Positions 18,080 through 25,793 of a DNA stretch of 64,000 nucleotides are shown here, one piece after another (within the stretch, counting starts at the first letter, position 1; every line of letters starts with the position of its first letter). This stretch comes from Methylocystis sp. Sn-Cys. Lineage in GTDB: Bacteria > Pseudomonadota > Alphaproteobacteria > Rhizobiales > Beijerinckiaceae. The notes beneath the pieces are model-generated. The model searched no databases. It saw only the letters and a program-made list of their open reading frames with translations, and was not told the origin of the DNA. The position numbers and the translations under genes are program-made. The stretch covers positions 806,001-870,000 of the forward strand of contig NZ_JAERVJ010000001.1 of the NCBI RefSeq assembly GCF_016745395.1, written 5' to 3'.

Positions 18080-19267
18080 CTACCTGCTTTTTAGATGCGA
18101 GGAGCCAATCCCTTCTAGTGCAGCTGAGATTGTATTGCCGATCATGTCAGCAGCTCGCCGAACTGGGCCGGCATCGAGATGAGCGTATCTCTCTGTGGTA
18201 GCTGCTTGCGAGTGCCCAAGAAGCTTCCCTACTATTGGCAGACCGAGTCCTGCTCCGGCGCCCACGCTAGCAAAAGAATGGCGCAAGTCGTGAATTCTAA
18301 GGTTGGGAAGGTCTGCGAGCTTTATCGCCGCCGCCCATGGCTTTTTCAAATCTGTTCTAGGTTGGTCGAAGTTCTTGCCGGGAATGACATAAGTCCCTTC
18401 GCGATTGAGCGATGCTAAAATTGTGATTGCAGGAGCGCCTAGCACGATTGTCTTCCTGCCCGTTTTCGAGTCAGGCAGAAAAAGCATTCCTCTTTCAAGG
18501 TCGACGTTTTCCCACCGAAGATGCAAAATCTCTCTTAGTCGAGCGCCAGAAAAGAGGAGCAGTCGCAGGGCGGCAATACCCGAACCGTGGCGACCTTCGA
18601 CCTCAAGGTGCCGGAACGCTTCACCCAATCGCGCCAATTCATTTGATGACAAGAAACGCTCACGGCGAGGTTCGGGATAACGTTCAATTCCAAGTGCTGG
18701 GCTGACGCCGTCGGGCACGATTCCGTGCTTTGCACCAAAGGAATACATCGACGCTACAACGGCAAGCACGTGGTTTGCCCGGTAAGGAATATGCTTCATC
18801 GAAAGGTGCAATCTGGCCAGATCCGTTCTGGTCAGATCGTACGCCTTTCGAGCGCCAAGCGTCGGCAATAAATACAGTACGATCGCGCTCCGATAGTGGC
18901 TCGCCGTCGATCCTTTACGCTTGGCATCGACGTGATCCTCTAAGAAGCGAGCAGCTAAATCTCGGACGTTTATCGCCTGTCTATTCTTCAGGCGGGTCTC
19001 CGCTGGGTCCTGGCCGCAATCGACGGACGCGAGAAGCCCTCTTGCGAGTCCGCGCGCGACGTCCGGAGTCAGGGGGCCATAGCGGCCTACCGACAAAAAG
19101 CGCTTCCTGCCATTGGAGCGGTATCGAACGAGGAAGCTCTTTGTGCCGGATGGTTCGACGCGGAGACCAAAGCCCTTAAGCTCAGTGTCCCAAACGATGT
19201 ACCGTTCGAGCGAAGGCGCTGCCGCGTCGACAGTCCTCTTAGTGAGCCGACCAGTCCGTGTTGACAT
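18080..19267 (-). CDS. int: Tyrosine-type site-specific integrase
   Basis: The integrase would insert and excise the element at tRNA-Thr. The 395-residue protein has an N-terminal arm-binding part (WDTELKGFGLRVEPSG, near 25), a SAM-like core-binding region around 110-195, and a catalytic domain. That domain holds the first Arg in SGARLREILHLRW near 240, HDLRHSF near 327, GHSQ near 350 and the nucleophile in ERYAH near 361. All catalytic residues are present, so it is probably active. I use the ATG at 19267, with GGGGAC upstream. Longer readings run through the half tRNA and are artefacts. It lies about 150 bp from the boundary and is transcribed away from it. Confidence 0.93.
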   Translation of the reverse strand: MSTRTGRLTKRTVDAAAPSLERYIVWDTELKGFGLRVEPSGTKSFLVRYRSNGRKRFLSVGRYGPLTPDVARGLARGLLASVDCGQDPAETRLKNRQAINVRDLAARFLEDHVDAKRKGSTASHYRSAIVLYLLPTLGARKAYDLTRTDLARLHLSMKHIPYRANHVLAVVASMYSFGAKHGIVPDGVSPALGIERYPEPRRERFLSSNELARLGEAFRHLEVEGRHGSGIAALRLLLFSGARLREILHLRWENVDLERGMLFLPDSKTGRKTIVLGAPAITILASLNREGTYVIPGKNFDQPRTDLKKPWAAAIKLADLPNLRIHDLRHSFASVGAGAGLGLPIVGKLLGHSQAATTERYAHLDAGPVRRAADMIGNTISAALEGIGSSHLKSR

Positions 19268-19420
19268 GGCGTCCCCTTTCGGTGACCATATGGTGACCAG
19301 TTTAAAGGAAAGCATCGGTCGTCGCGGAGTGCAATAGGGAAGGCGAATATCATTGATTTCCAATAAAAAATGGTAAGATAGCGGGGGTTTGGATATGATG
19401 TCGGATGTCGCGGTCTGAAA

Positions 19421-19465
19421 TTCGTAATGATGGGGTCGGGGGTTCGAATCCCTCTTGCGGCACCA
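19421..19465 (+). other. Right attachment site: 3' half of tRNA-Thr(CGT)
   Basis: The sequence runs from the anticodon loop TTCGTAA (anticodon CGT at 19423-19425) through the variable loop and a canonical T-arm (GGGGGTTCGAATCCC) to the acceptor end TTGCGGCACCA. It matches the 3' half of alphaproteobacterial tRNA-Thr(CGT). The 5' half is absent: no GCCGCAA acceptor strand or D-arm precedes it. This fits an element that recombined in the anticodon region, with the displaced 3' half left at the far side. Confidence 0.85.
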
Positions 19466-20293
19466 CTTTTCCGGAAATTCGCAACGGCAAGCACGGCGAA
19501 CGCCCCAGTAAGCTTTCGGACGGGCGGGCGGCTTCAACTTTGAAGGGGCGAAGCGCTGGCGGCTGGCGTGCGGCTTCGCAGGCGGCAGGAAAATCTCGCG
19601 GTCGGCGTCTACGTAGTTGAACGAATGAGGTGATTTGCCGCGTTGTGGTCCGCCAAGCTGTCATGCACACATCAGTGTGTCGCGCCTGCCGAACTTTTCC
19701 GAAGCCTGCTTATGGAGCCGCAAGGGCTCCGAGGCGAATCGAGCATCCGGGATGGCTCCGGCGGGCGCCGCAGCCTGAGCGGCTTAGAGAGCGCCTGCTC
19801 GGCCCGCCTTGGTCACGTCTCTGCATGAAAATCGCTGGGGCCGTTTCGAACAGCAAATGGCGCCGCCGCCCGGAGTTATAGTCGGCCGTTCATGCTCCTC
19901 TGAAGATCGACTTTGTCATCGAAGGGCGGCCGCCGGATTCCTGAACTTCGTCGTTATCGGCGAGCAAACGAGCTGGCAATAAGGCTTGCAGCAGCGAGGC
20001 CGTCCCCTTCTGTCCATTGAACAGCTCGCATCGGGCGCGTGTCATTCCCGGCGGGCCGAAGACCGGGAATCCAGAGCCACAAGAAGCGCTGGTTTGCCCA
20101 AAGCCCGTCATTGCGAGCGAAGCGAAGCAATCCAGGGCGGCGATGCGGCCCTGGATTGCTTCGTCGGCTTCGCCTCCTCGCAATGACGGCGGTGATTTCC
20201 AGTTTGTCAAAACGGCGCGAGCGTCGGGAAGACACGGAACCAATGTTGGAGCTTATGGCTGGCCCGCCGACCGAGGAGGCAAGGGGCGCCGCA
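19466..20293. other. Non-coding stretch beside the attachment site
   Basis: No gene is supported in these 828 bases. The open frames are short and lack ribosome binding sites or recognisable sequence. The only structure I see is the intergenic repeat at 20017-20229. Such gene-poor DNA next to an integration site often contains remnants of earlier insertions. Confidence 0.5.
20017..20229. repeat. Composite intergenic repeat, copy A
   Basis: The repeat has two palindromic modules. One has the arms CATTCCCGGCGGGC and GACCGGGAATCCAGAG, the other starts at GTCATTGCGAGCGAAGCGAAGCAATCC and closes with GGATTGCTTCG...CCTCGCAATGAC. The ends are TTGAACAGCTCGCATCGGGC and AACGGCGCGAGCGTCGGGAA. It is nearly the same as copies at 42753-42989 (inverted) and 59027-59236. 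Confidence 0.85.
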
Positions 20294-20323
20294 TAAAAGA
20301 AAAGGCCCGGCGTTAGCCGGGCC
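20294..20323 (-). terminator. Rho-independent terminator after the outer-membrane protein gene
   Basis: Read on the minus strand, GGCCCGGC-TAAC-GCCGGGCC is followed by TTTTCTTTT. It lies about 40 bases after the stop of the gene at 20361-21296. Confidence 0.85.
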
Positions 20324-20360
20324 ATCTCTCACATCACGAACAGAGGCTGGATCTGTTCGA

Positions 20361-21296
20361 TCAGTATTTCGCGACGACCGGAGCAGGGGCGCCCCAGTTG
20401 AAGTGATAGTTCAGGCCCGCGCGGACGATGTTGCCGTTGAAGCGGGTCGTGACTTGCGGGAAAGCCGAGCTGTAAGTGCCGCCGGGAACGGCCGACGCGG
20501 GGCCGCCGATATTGACGAGCGGGCTGCCGGCCACGGTGACGCTGCCGAGATCATAATAGAGATATTCGACCTTGGCGGACCAATTGGGCCAGAACATCCA
20601 TTCGACGCCGCCGCCAGCCGTCCAGCCGACGCGCGTATCCGAGAACGCCGCCGCCGAGAAATAGCTGTTCGGCAGACTTGCGTCTCTGAGTTCGGTGCCG
20701 ACGGAGCCGTAGTTCAGGCTGACGCCGCCGTAAGCAAGGCCGCCCGTGCCATAGATCAACAGGGTCGGCGTGGCCAACCAGCCGAGACGACCGCGCACCG
20801 TTCCGATGTAATCGAGCGAACGTGACACGGAGGTCGTCTGAACGAGCAGATTGGTGAAGCTCGGGTTCTGCAGCGCGGCCGAGGAAATCGCGTTGCGGCG
20901 GGACGCGGCGACGCCCTGGATGTCCGCCTCGACGCCGACGACGAAGCTGTTGTAGAACTGCCAGTTGTAGCCAATCTGGCCGCCGCCGATGAAACCGCCC
21001 TGGTTTCCGTTGTTGATGTTGCCGGTCGACACCGCGGCCAGGAGCTGGCTGGAGTTCGGGACAGCGGCGCAGCCGGGGAACCCTACGTTACATCCGCCCG
21101 GGAAGGACGCGTAAGTAATATTGTTGCTGTTGGACCAGGTGCCGCCGGCGTTCAGGCCGACATAGAAGCCCGTCCAAAGCGGCGGCGGGGGCGGCGGCGG
21201 AAGGACCGGCGGGCCTTTGCGGGAGGGGAGGTCGGCGGCGAGGGCCGAGCCGACGGTCATCGTCAGGGCAAGAGCCGAAAGAGCGATTTTGTGCAT
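20361..21296 (-). CDS. Outer-membrane beta-barrel protein (Omp25/RopB-type)
   Basis: The 311-residue protein has a signal peptide (MHKIALSALALTMTVGSALA) followed by the DLPSRKGPP linker seen in many Hyphomicrobiales porin-like proteins and a run of eight prolines. After these come PLWTGFYVGLNAGGTW and a beta-rich barrel with alternating aromatic residues, including GGQIGYNWQF, RGRLGWL, GGGVEWMFWPNWSAKVEYLYYDLG and a C-terminal RAGLNYHFNWG. It belongs to the OmpW/Omp25 group of small eight-stranded barrels, which stabilise the envelope. I chose the ATG at 21296, which begins the signal peptide. A strong terminator follows. Confidence 0.88.
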   Translation of the reverse strand: MHKIALSALALTMTVGSALAADLPSRKGPPVLPPPPPPPLWTGFYVGLNAGGTWSNSNNITYASFPGGCNVGFPGCAAVPNSSQLLAAVSTGNINNGNQGGFIGGGQIGYNWQFYNSFVVGVEADIQGVAASRRNAISSAALQNPSFTNLLVQTTSVSRSLDYIGTVRGRLGWLATPTLLIYGTGGLAYGGVSLNYGSVGTELRDASLPNSYFSAAAFSDTRVGWTAGGGVEWMFWPNWSAKVEYLYYDLGSVTVAGSPLVNIGGPASAVPGGTYSSAFPQVTTRFNGNIVRAGLNYHFNWGAPAPVVAKY

Positions 21297-21805
21297 GTGT
21301 CTTTGATCCCAATTAGAGGCGACCGCAAATCGCCCTAACACAAACGAACAGGCAAAAACCGGAAAAGTCTTTGCGGAAAATCAAATATAACGACATTGCC
21401 GCGCGCAGCGGTACTTGTGCAACATATAGCTAAGATCGCGCTTGATAGATAAAATAGCCGCCAGGAGGCGACCTCGCAAATTTGTATTTGGAGTTTACTT
21501 TGGCCTAGCTTACGCTCTGCGAAATGCCGTCGCGACGGGCGGGCGCGATCGGATCAAGCGAACGACGGCGCGGCTGCAAGCGACCTGGGCATATTTTTCG
21601 GCTATTATCCGGCAAGGAAAACGGCGCGCCTCGACCCCATCCAGGCGCTTCGATACGAGTGAGGCGCGCGGGTATGAGAAGAGATCCGCTCGATTGGTTC
21701 GGCGCTATTCGCGACGCTTCGCGCCAGCGAAGCGATCGGAAATCCAGAGCAAAATCATCGCTTTCGCGGCTCTGGATTGTGGGGCGGGCTTTCAGCCCGC
21801 CGGGA
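21297..21805. other. Promoter region and partial repeat
   Basis: This is the divergent region between the porin gene and the cytochrome c gene. It is AT-richer up to about 21440, as expected for a promoter of the porin. No gene is supported. From 21743 it runs into a partial intergenic repeat. Confidence 0.5.
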
Positions 21806-21850
21806 ATGACAAGCCCCCATGCGCGCTGTTCAACCGGAAACAATATCAGG
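21743..21850. repeat. Intergenic repeat, partial copy E
   Basis: It matches the right-hand module of copy B, with CTCTGGATT, then GGCGGGCTTTCAGCCCGCCGGGAATGAC and a GCGCGCTGTTCAA-CCGGAAAC end. The hairpin module with GCGAGCGAAGCG is missing. Its end overlaps the probable start of the cytochrome gene. Confidence 0.7.
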
Positions 21851-22198
21851 CCGTTGATCTTTGCGTTTGCGGCAATCGCGAGCCTACTCGGCGGCGTCGT
21901 CGCGAGCGTCGGCCAGGAATCGAATCCGGCCGCCGCCGATGCGCGAATCACGGGCCATAAATTCGCGCTCCAGGTCTGCGCGGCCTGCCATGTCGTCGCC
22001 AAAGACCAGACGACGCGGCCGATTTTGAAACCGCCGGCGCCGAGCTTTTTGCGCATCATGCGCCGCCCGAGCATGACTGGAGCGTTTCTTCGCGGATTTC
22101 TGAGAACCCCGCATGGGAAGATGCCCAATCCGGAGCTTGCCGATTTCCAGATCGACGAGGTCGTGGCCTATATGCTGAGCCTCGAGCGGAAAAAATAG
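21806..22198 (+). CDS. Small c-type cytochrome
   Basis: The roughly 130-residue protein has an N-terminal hydrophobic signal or anchor (IRPLIFAFAAIASLLGG), a haem attachment motif CAACH at about 57-61, and a C-terminal Met-containing segment (MPNPELADF) that could provide the axial ligand. This is a class I monohaem cytochrome layout, exported and probably an electron carrier. The start is uncertain: the ATG at 21806 lies in a repeat, and a TTG at about 21857 just before the hydrophobic stretch would also fit. The creatininase-like gene begins 29 bases downstream, so they may be cotranscribed. Confidence 0.75.
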   Translation: MTSPHARCSTGNNIRPLIFAFAAIASLLGGVVASVGQESNPAAADARITGHKFALQVCAACHVVAKDQTTRPILKPPAPSFLRIMRRPSMTGAFLRGFLRTPHGKMPNPELADFQIDEVVAYMLSLERKK

Positions 22199-22227
22199 CG
22201 CTGCGCCGAGATGTTCGAGGATAGCCG

Positions 22228-23061
22228 ATGTTCGTGAAGTCGTTTCGCGGCGCTGTGAGCCTGTTCGCTGTCGTTCTCATCGCATCGGGCGCCGCTGCGC
22301 AGGCGAGCAAGCCTTCGGCGCCGGAGCGCCTCGACATTGCCGATATGACCTGGGTGGAGCTGCGCCAGGCGATCGAGCAAGGCTACACGACCGTCATCGT
22401 CCCGAGCGGGGGGATCGAGGAAAACGGCCCGCATATGGTCTTGGGAAAACACGACCAGATCGTTCGCAGGACGTCACACGAGATTGCGCGCGCGCTGGGT
22501 AACGCTCTGGTGGCGCCGGTGATCTCCTTTGTTCCGGAGGGCGAGGGCCTGATGCAATTTCCCGGCACCATCGGCGTGCCCGAAGAGGTTTTCGCCGGAG
22601 TGCTCGAGGGCGCGGCGCGCAGCCTGAGAGGGAGCGGGTTCAAGAATATCTGCCTCATTGCCGACCACGGCGGCAGCGTGGGGCCGCAAGCAGAGGTTGC
22701 GTCACGTCTGACGCGCGAATGGGCCGCCGACGGCGTGCGCGTTTTCGACGTGTCGGATTATTACGGATCGATCGCGGCTCAGAATGATCTTTTGAAGGCC
22801 CAAGGCGAAACGCCGGCCTCGATTGGAGAGCATGCCGGCATTGTCGATACCTCCGAACTCATGGCCATAAATCCGAAAGGCGTCGATCTCTCGCGCGTCA
22901 ATGAGGCGTCGCCCTTTGCCGTGAGCGGCGTCATCGGCAATCCAAAGAGAGCTTCGGCGGAGCGTGGGCAGGCCTTGCTCGCCATAAAGATCGAGAAGGC
23001 GGTAAAGCAGATTAGAGCGTTGATCCTTCAACCGGCGGCAAACGCTTACGAAGGCCGATAA
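22228..23061 (+). CDS. Exported creatininase-family amidohydrolase
   Basis: The 277-residue protein has a signal peptide ending near SGAAAQA, then the creatininase fold with its metal-binding pattern: GGIEENGPHM near 54, GKHDQI near 68, DHGGSVG near 147 and EHAGIVDTSE near 205. The family hydrolyses cyclic or linear amides such as creatinine and formamide-type intermediates, and members act in riboflavin-like and mycofactocin-like pathways. The substrate here cannot be told. An export signal is unusual among well-known members. Its last 50 bases overlap the convergent hydroxylase gene. Confidence 0.82.
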   Translation: MFVKSFRGAVSLFAVVLIASGAAAQASKPSAPERLDIADMTWVELRQAIEQGYTTVIVPSGGIEENGPHMVLGKHDQIVRRTSHEIARALGNALVAPVISFVPEGEGLMQFPGTIGVPEEVFAGVLEGAARSLRGSGFKNICLIADHGGSVGPQAEVASRLTREWAADGVRVFDVSDYYGSIAAQNDLLKAQGETPASIGEHAGIVDTSELMAINPKGVDLSRVNEASPFAVSGVIGNPKRASAERGQALLAIKIEKAVKQIRALILQPAANAYEGR

Positions 23062-23926
23062 GGCGAAGCAGCTCCTCAAAGGGATAGACGAGCTGGCGCG
23101 TGAATCTCGGCGGAAAGGCGTGGTCGTCGATACCGTAACGCGCCGGAAGCGCGCCCGCCGGCATGAAAAACGTGCCGAACAGGACATCCCAAATGGCGAA
23201 GGTCGGCGCGAAATTGGCCGCGCCGCCCTGATTGGATCGGGTGTGATGCCAGCGGTGAAAGACAGGCGTCGCAATCACATATCGCAGCGGACCGAGAGTC
23301 CAGTTGAGATTGGAATGCACAAAATAGCCGACTGCCGTGTCCAAGGGCGCCAGGAGGATGATGACCTCGAGTGGGATGCCAAGATAAAGCATCAGCAACG
23401 GAACCAAATGGGCGCTCAGCGCCAAATTGATGGGATGCATGCGGTATCCGCTCGTCCAATCGAGGTCTTCGCTCGCGTGATGAATCGCGTGGAACGGCCA
23501 GAGAATTTTGCGATGGAACCCACGGTGAATCCAGTAAAGCAAAAAATCGGATATGGCCAAATAGAGCGCGCATTGCGCGGCAAGCGGGAAACGCGCAAAC
23601 AGGCCGTTCCCCTGCAGCAGCCGGATAATTTCGACCGCCGGGAGGAACAAAGTCAAAGTCAAGGCAAGGGCAATTGCGACGGCAGTTGAAAGATACGTGG
23701 CCAGGATCGCATTCAGCGCCAGATAGCAGCCGTCTGTGGCGAGGCCGCGATTTCGCCACCAGGGCTTTCCGGGATTGCACGCGACGCCGGGGACAAGTGC
23801 CAATGCGGTGAAAATGGCGCCGCCGGCAAGGAGCGACGTCGTCATATTTCGCAGGGCGCTCAGGATTTCCGGCGATAGCTGCTGCAATAGCCATTGCATG
23901 ATTTCTTGCCCCTGACTTGGCTGCAT
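23012..23926 (-). CDS. Membrane fatty-acid/sterol hydroxylase family protein
   Basis: The 304-residue protein belongs to the di-iron hydroxylase superfamily. Its histidine motifs are HRGFHRKILWPFHAIHHASEDLDW near 136-160 and FHRWHHT near 235. Four or more hydrophobic segments precede and surround these, as in C-5 sterol desaturases and carotenoid or sphingolipid hydroxylases. It would insert oxygen into a lipid substrate at the membrane, but the substrate cannot be deduced. Two ATG starts are possible (23926 and 23899). Its 3' end overlaps the creatininase gene convergently by 50 bases, which is odd but compatible with both frames being real. Confidence 0.8.
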   Translation of the reverse strand: MQPSQGQEIMQWLLQQLSPEILSALRNMTTSLLAGGAIFTALALVPGVACNPGKPWWRNRGLATDGCYLALNAILATYLSTAVAIALALTLTLFLPAVEIIRLLQGNGLFARFPLAAQCALYLAISDFLLYWIHRGFHRKILWPFHAIHHASEDLDWTSGYRMHPINLALSAHLVPLLMLYLGIPLEVIILLAPLDTAVGYFVHSNLNWTLGPLRYVIATPVFHRWHHTRSNQGGAANFAPTFAIWDVLFGTFFMPAGALPARYGIDDHAFPPRFTRQLVYPFEELLRLIGLRKRLPPVEGSTL

Positions 23927-24025
23927 CGCTGACTGGCTGGCGATGATGAAGCGAATGAGAATTGAAATCGCCGGTACGAAAAGCCAAGACGAGCCGCCAA
24001 GACGGCATCGACCTTGTCTTGCAAG

Positions 24026-24487
24026 TCATGCCTGATCGCGCTGCAACAGCACTGGCCCCGAGCCGGTGGCGCCTAACTCGTCGGAGGGATTACGTAGCGG
24101 ACAATCCTCTAGCGACAGGCATCCACACCCGATGCAGCCATCCAGATGGTCGCGCAATCGGATCAGTCCGTCGATGCGAGCCTGCAAGGACTGCCGCCAG
24201 TTGCCGACCATCTCACGGACAGCAGCGGCTGTAGGTTGTTTTCCGGCTGGTATCGGCTTCAGAAGGGCAGTGATTTCCGCCAACGGCAGCCCCAGGTGCT
24301 GCGCCACTCGGATAATGGCGATCCGACGCAGAATATCCCTCGAAAAGCGCCGCTGATTGCCGCGGCTGCGGGTTGCCGCGATGAGCCCCTTGGCCTCGTA
24401 AAAATGCAAAGTCGAAACGGCGACGCCGCTCCGTTGCGCCACTTCGCCCACTGTCAATTGCTGGGGCGGTGTCCCACGTCTGTCCAA
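24026..24487 (-). CDS. soxR: Redox-sensitive MerR-family regulator SoxR
   Basis: SoxR is a dimeric transcription activator that senses redox-active compounds through a [2Fe-2S] cluster. The 153-residue protein has the MerR helix-turn-helix (LTVGEVAQRSGVAVSTLHFYEAKGLI, 11-36), a wing with NQRRFSRDILRRI, a dimerisation helix, and the cluster ligands in CIGCGCLSLEDC near 117-128 (CX2CXCX5C). All ligands are present. The gene is divergent from the SDR gene at 24648, with a SoxR promoter between them. Confidence 0.95.
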   Translation of the reverse strand: MDRRGTPPQQLTVGEVAQRSGVAVSTLHFYEAKGLIAATRSRGNQRRFSRDILRRIAIIRVAQHLGLPLAEITALLKPIPAGKQPTAAAVREMVGNWRQSLQARIDGLIRLRDHLDGCIGCGCLSLEDCPLRNPSDELGATGSGPVLLQRDQA

Positions 24488-24499
24488 TGCGAAAAACCC

Positions 24500-24530
24500 T
24501 TGACCTCAACCATGCTTGAGGTTTTATACA
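24500..24530 (+). promoter_or_regulatory. SoxR-type promoter and operator
   Basis: The dyad CCTCAACCATGCTTGAGG (24504-24521) has the half-sites of the known SoxR operator CCTCAAG...CTTGAGG. It sits between a -35 TTGACC (24500-24505) and a -10 TATACA (24525-24530), separated by 19 bases. An overlong 19-base spacer is the hallmark of promoters activated by MerR-family proteins. The promoter points to the SDR gene. Confidence 0.88.
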
Positions 24531-24647
24531 AGGTGTCCGCTTGCCTATGCAAGCCCTTCAGCCAAGCTCGGCCGAAGTGTCTCCTGCGTCGACGGCCGTG
24601 TTCGCGTGAAGGACCGGCGTGACGCTTGCACATATGGGACGGACATA

Positions 24648-25376
24648 ATGGGGACAAAAGAGATTATCGTCTTGGTCAGCGGCGCGAACCGCGGCATCGG
24701 GCTCGCCATTGCAGCCGGGCTGGCCCGTCATAAAGGCGTGAATGTGCTGCTTGGGTGCCGCGATCTCGACCGAGGCAAAGAGGCGAGTATCCCGCTGCAG
24801 GCGGAGGGGCTACGCGTCAGGCCGGTGCAACTGGACACTACGGACGAAGACAGCGTATCGGCGCTTACTGACTTGATCGAAAGAGAACACGGCCGACTGG
24901 ACGCTCTGGTCAACAACGCCGGTATTGGATTGGATTATCACCCGACGTTGTCCGTCGCCGAACAGATGAGGCAGACCTTGGAGGTCAACGTCGTCGGCGT
25001 CTTACGACTCACAGAAGCGATGGCGCCGTTCCTGGCGAAATCTAACCGTCCGCGCATCGTCAACGTATCGTCGGAACTGAGTTCGTTCGGAATGCGCGCG
25101 GATCCGAACTGGGCTTATAGCGCCATCAAGCTTCCCACCTATGCGGCATCTAAGGCGGCGCTGAACTCGCTGACCGTCAGCTATGCCGACCAACTGAGAG
25201 ATAAAGGGTTCAAGGTAAACGCCATTTGCCCGGGCTACACGGCGACCGAGGCGACCAATTTTTCAGGGACACGCACGCCCGAACAGGCGGCCGTCATTGC
25301 CGTCAACTTCGCGTTGCTCGACGAGGAGGGACCCAATGGCATTTTCGTCAATGAAGCACGAGAACTGCCTTGGTAA
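24648..25376 (+). CDS. Short-chain dehydrogenase/reductase, probable SoxR target
   Basis: The 242-residue protein is a classical SDR: glycine motif SGANRGIG at about 10-17, NNAGIG near 89, the catalytic Ser in IVNVSSELSSFG near 138, and YAASK near 163 with its Tyr and Lys. A C-terminal CPGYTATEATNF is typical of carbonyl reductase-like NADPH enzymes. It probably reduces a carbonyl or quinone compound. The SoxR promoter 118 bases upstream indicates induction by redox-cycling compounds, a familiar role for such reductases. I chose the ATG at 24648; an in-frame codon at 24516 would run through the promoter. Confidence 0.9.
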   Translation: MGTKEIIVLVSGANRGIGLAIAAGLARHKGVNVLLGCRDLDRGKEASIPLQAEGLRVRPVQLDTTDEDSVSALTDLIEREHGRLDALVNNAGIGLDYHPTLSVAEQMRQTLEVNVVGVLRLTEAMAPFLAKSNRPRIVNVSSELSSFGMRADPNWAYSAIKLPTYAASKAALNSLTVSYADQLRDKGFKVNAICPGYTATEATNFSGTRTPEQAAVIAVNFALLDEEGPNGIFVNEARELPW

Positions 25377-25793
25377 GGTGAGCTGAAATCAAGCGCAAAA
25401 TTAGCCCGTGGGCGTCGATTCGCAGACAGGATCGTGGTGCGTCGGAGACGAAGTAACCCGGTCCGTCTGTACGGCCGCTGCTATAGGCCACGTTTATGTG
25501 GCAATTCCTCGTCTGCACTGGGTAGACGCCGCAACCTCCGGACCGGAAAAATTCTCGTCGCAAACAGAGCTGGCGAGGCCCGCCCGTACGGGAACAAAAA
25601 CCTTCTGGATGCGTTGTTGGGCTTTACCGAGACGATCTGCGACCGTAACCGACTCGGGCGCAACGCATGAAGGGAACACAATGCCTTTCGCGCAGAGATC
25701 GAGCGCCCGGCGACCCCTATCGTTCACGCCTGCGGCGGCGACGCCGCTCACGCGCGGGGCCGGCGGCGAGCCCCATTCGGGTCGCGGTTGATC
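25377..25793. other. Non-coding stretch upstream of the glycosidase pair
   Basis: Several short frames cross it, but none has recognisable sequence or a ribosome binding site. No repeat from the family seen elsewhere is present. It is likely to contain the promoter of the glycosidase genes. Confidence 0.4.

Larger units (their letters stand above)
1..19465. mobile_element. Right-hand part of an ICE integrated in tRNA-Thr(CGT)
   Basis: The left 19.5 kb holds a Trb-type conjugation operon, defence-like cargo, transposase relics, unknown exported proteins and a tyrosine integrase, and ends at a 3' half tRNA. That is the usual make-up of an integrative and conjugative element. Because the tRNA half lies on the + strand with the integrase on its left and housekeeping genes on its right, I infer that the element extends left out of the window. 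The intact tRNA-Thr would then be at the far left end. The trb operon is cut by the window edge, so trbL, trbF, trbG, trbI and the relaxase are presumably further left or absent. The left boundary is not visible. Confidence 0.8.

Noticed and set aside
17873-18094. 73-codon + strand frame near the integrase
   Set aside because: It overlaps the integrase 3' end, has no ribosome binding site and shows no family sequence.
19421-19465. Complete tRNA gene
   Set aside because: The first half (acceptor strand GCCGCAA, D-arm and 5' anticodon strand) is absent upstream. Only the 3' half is present.
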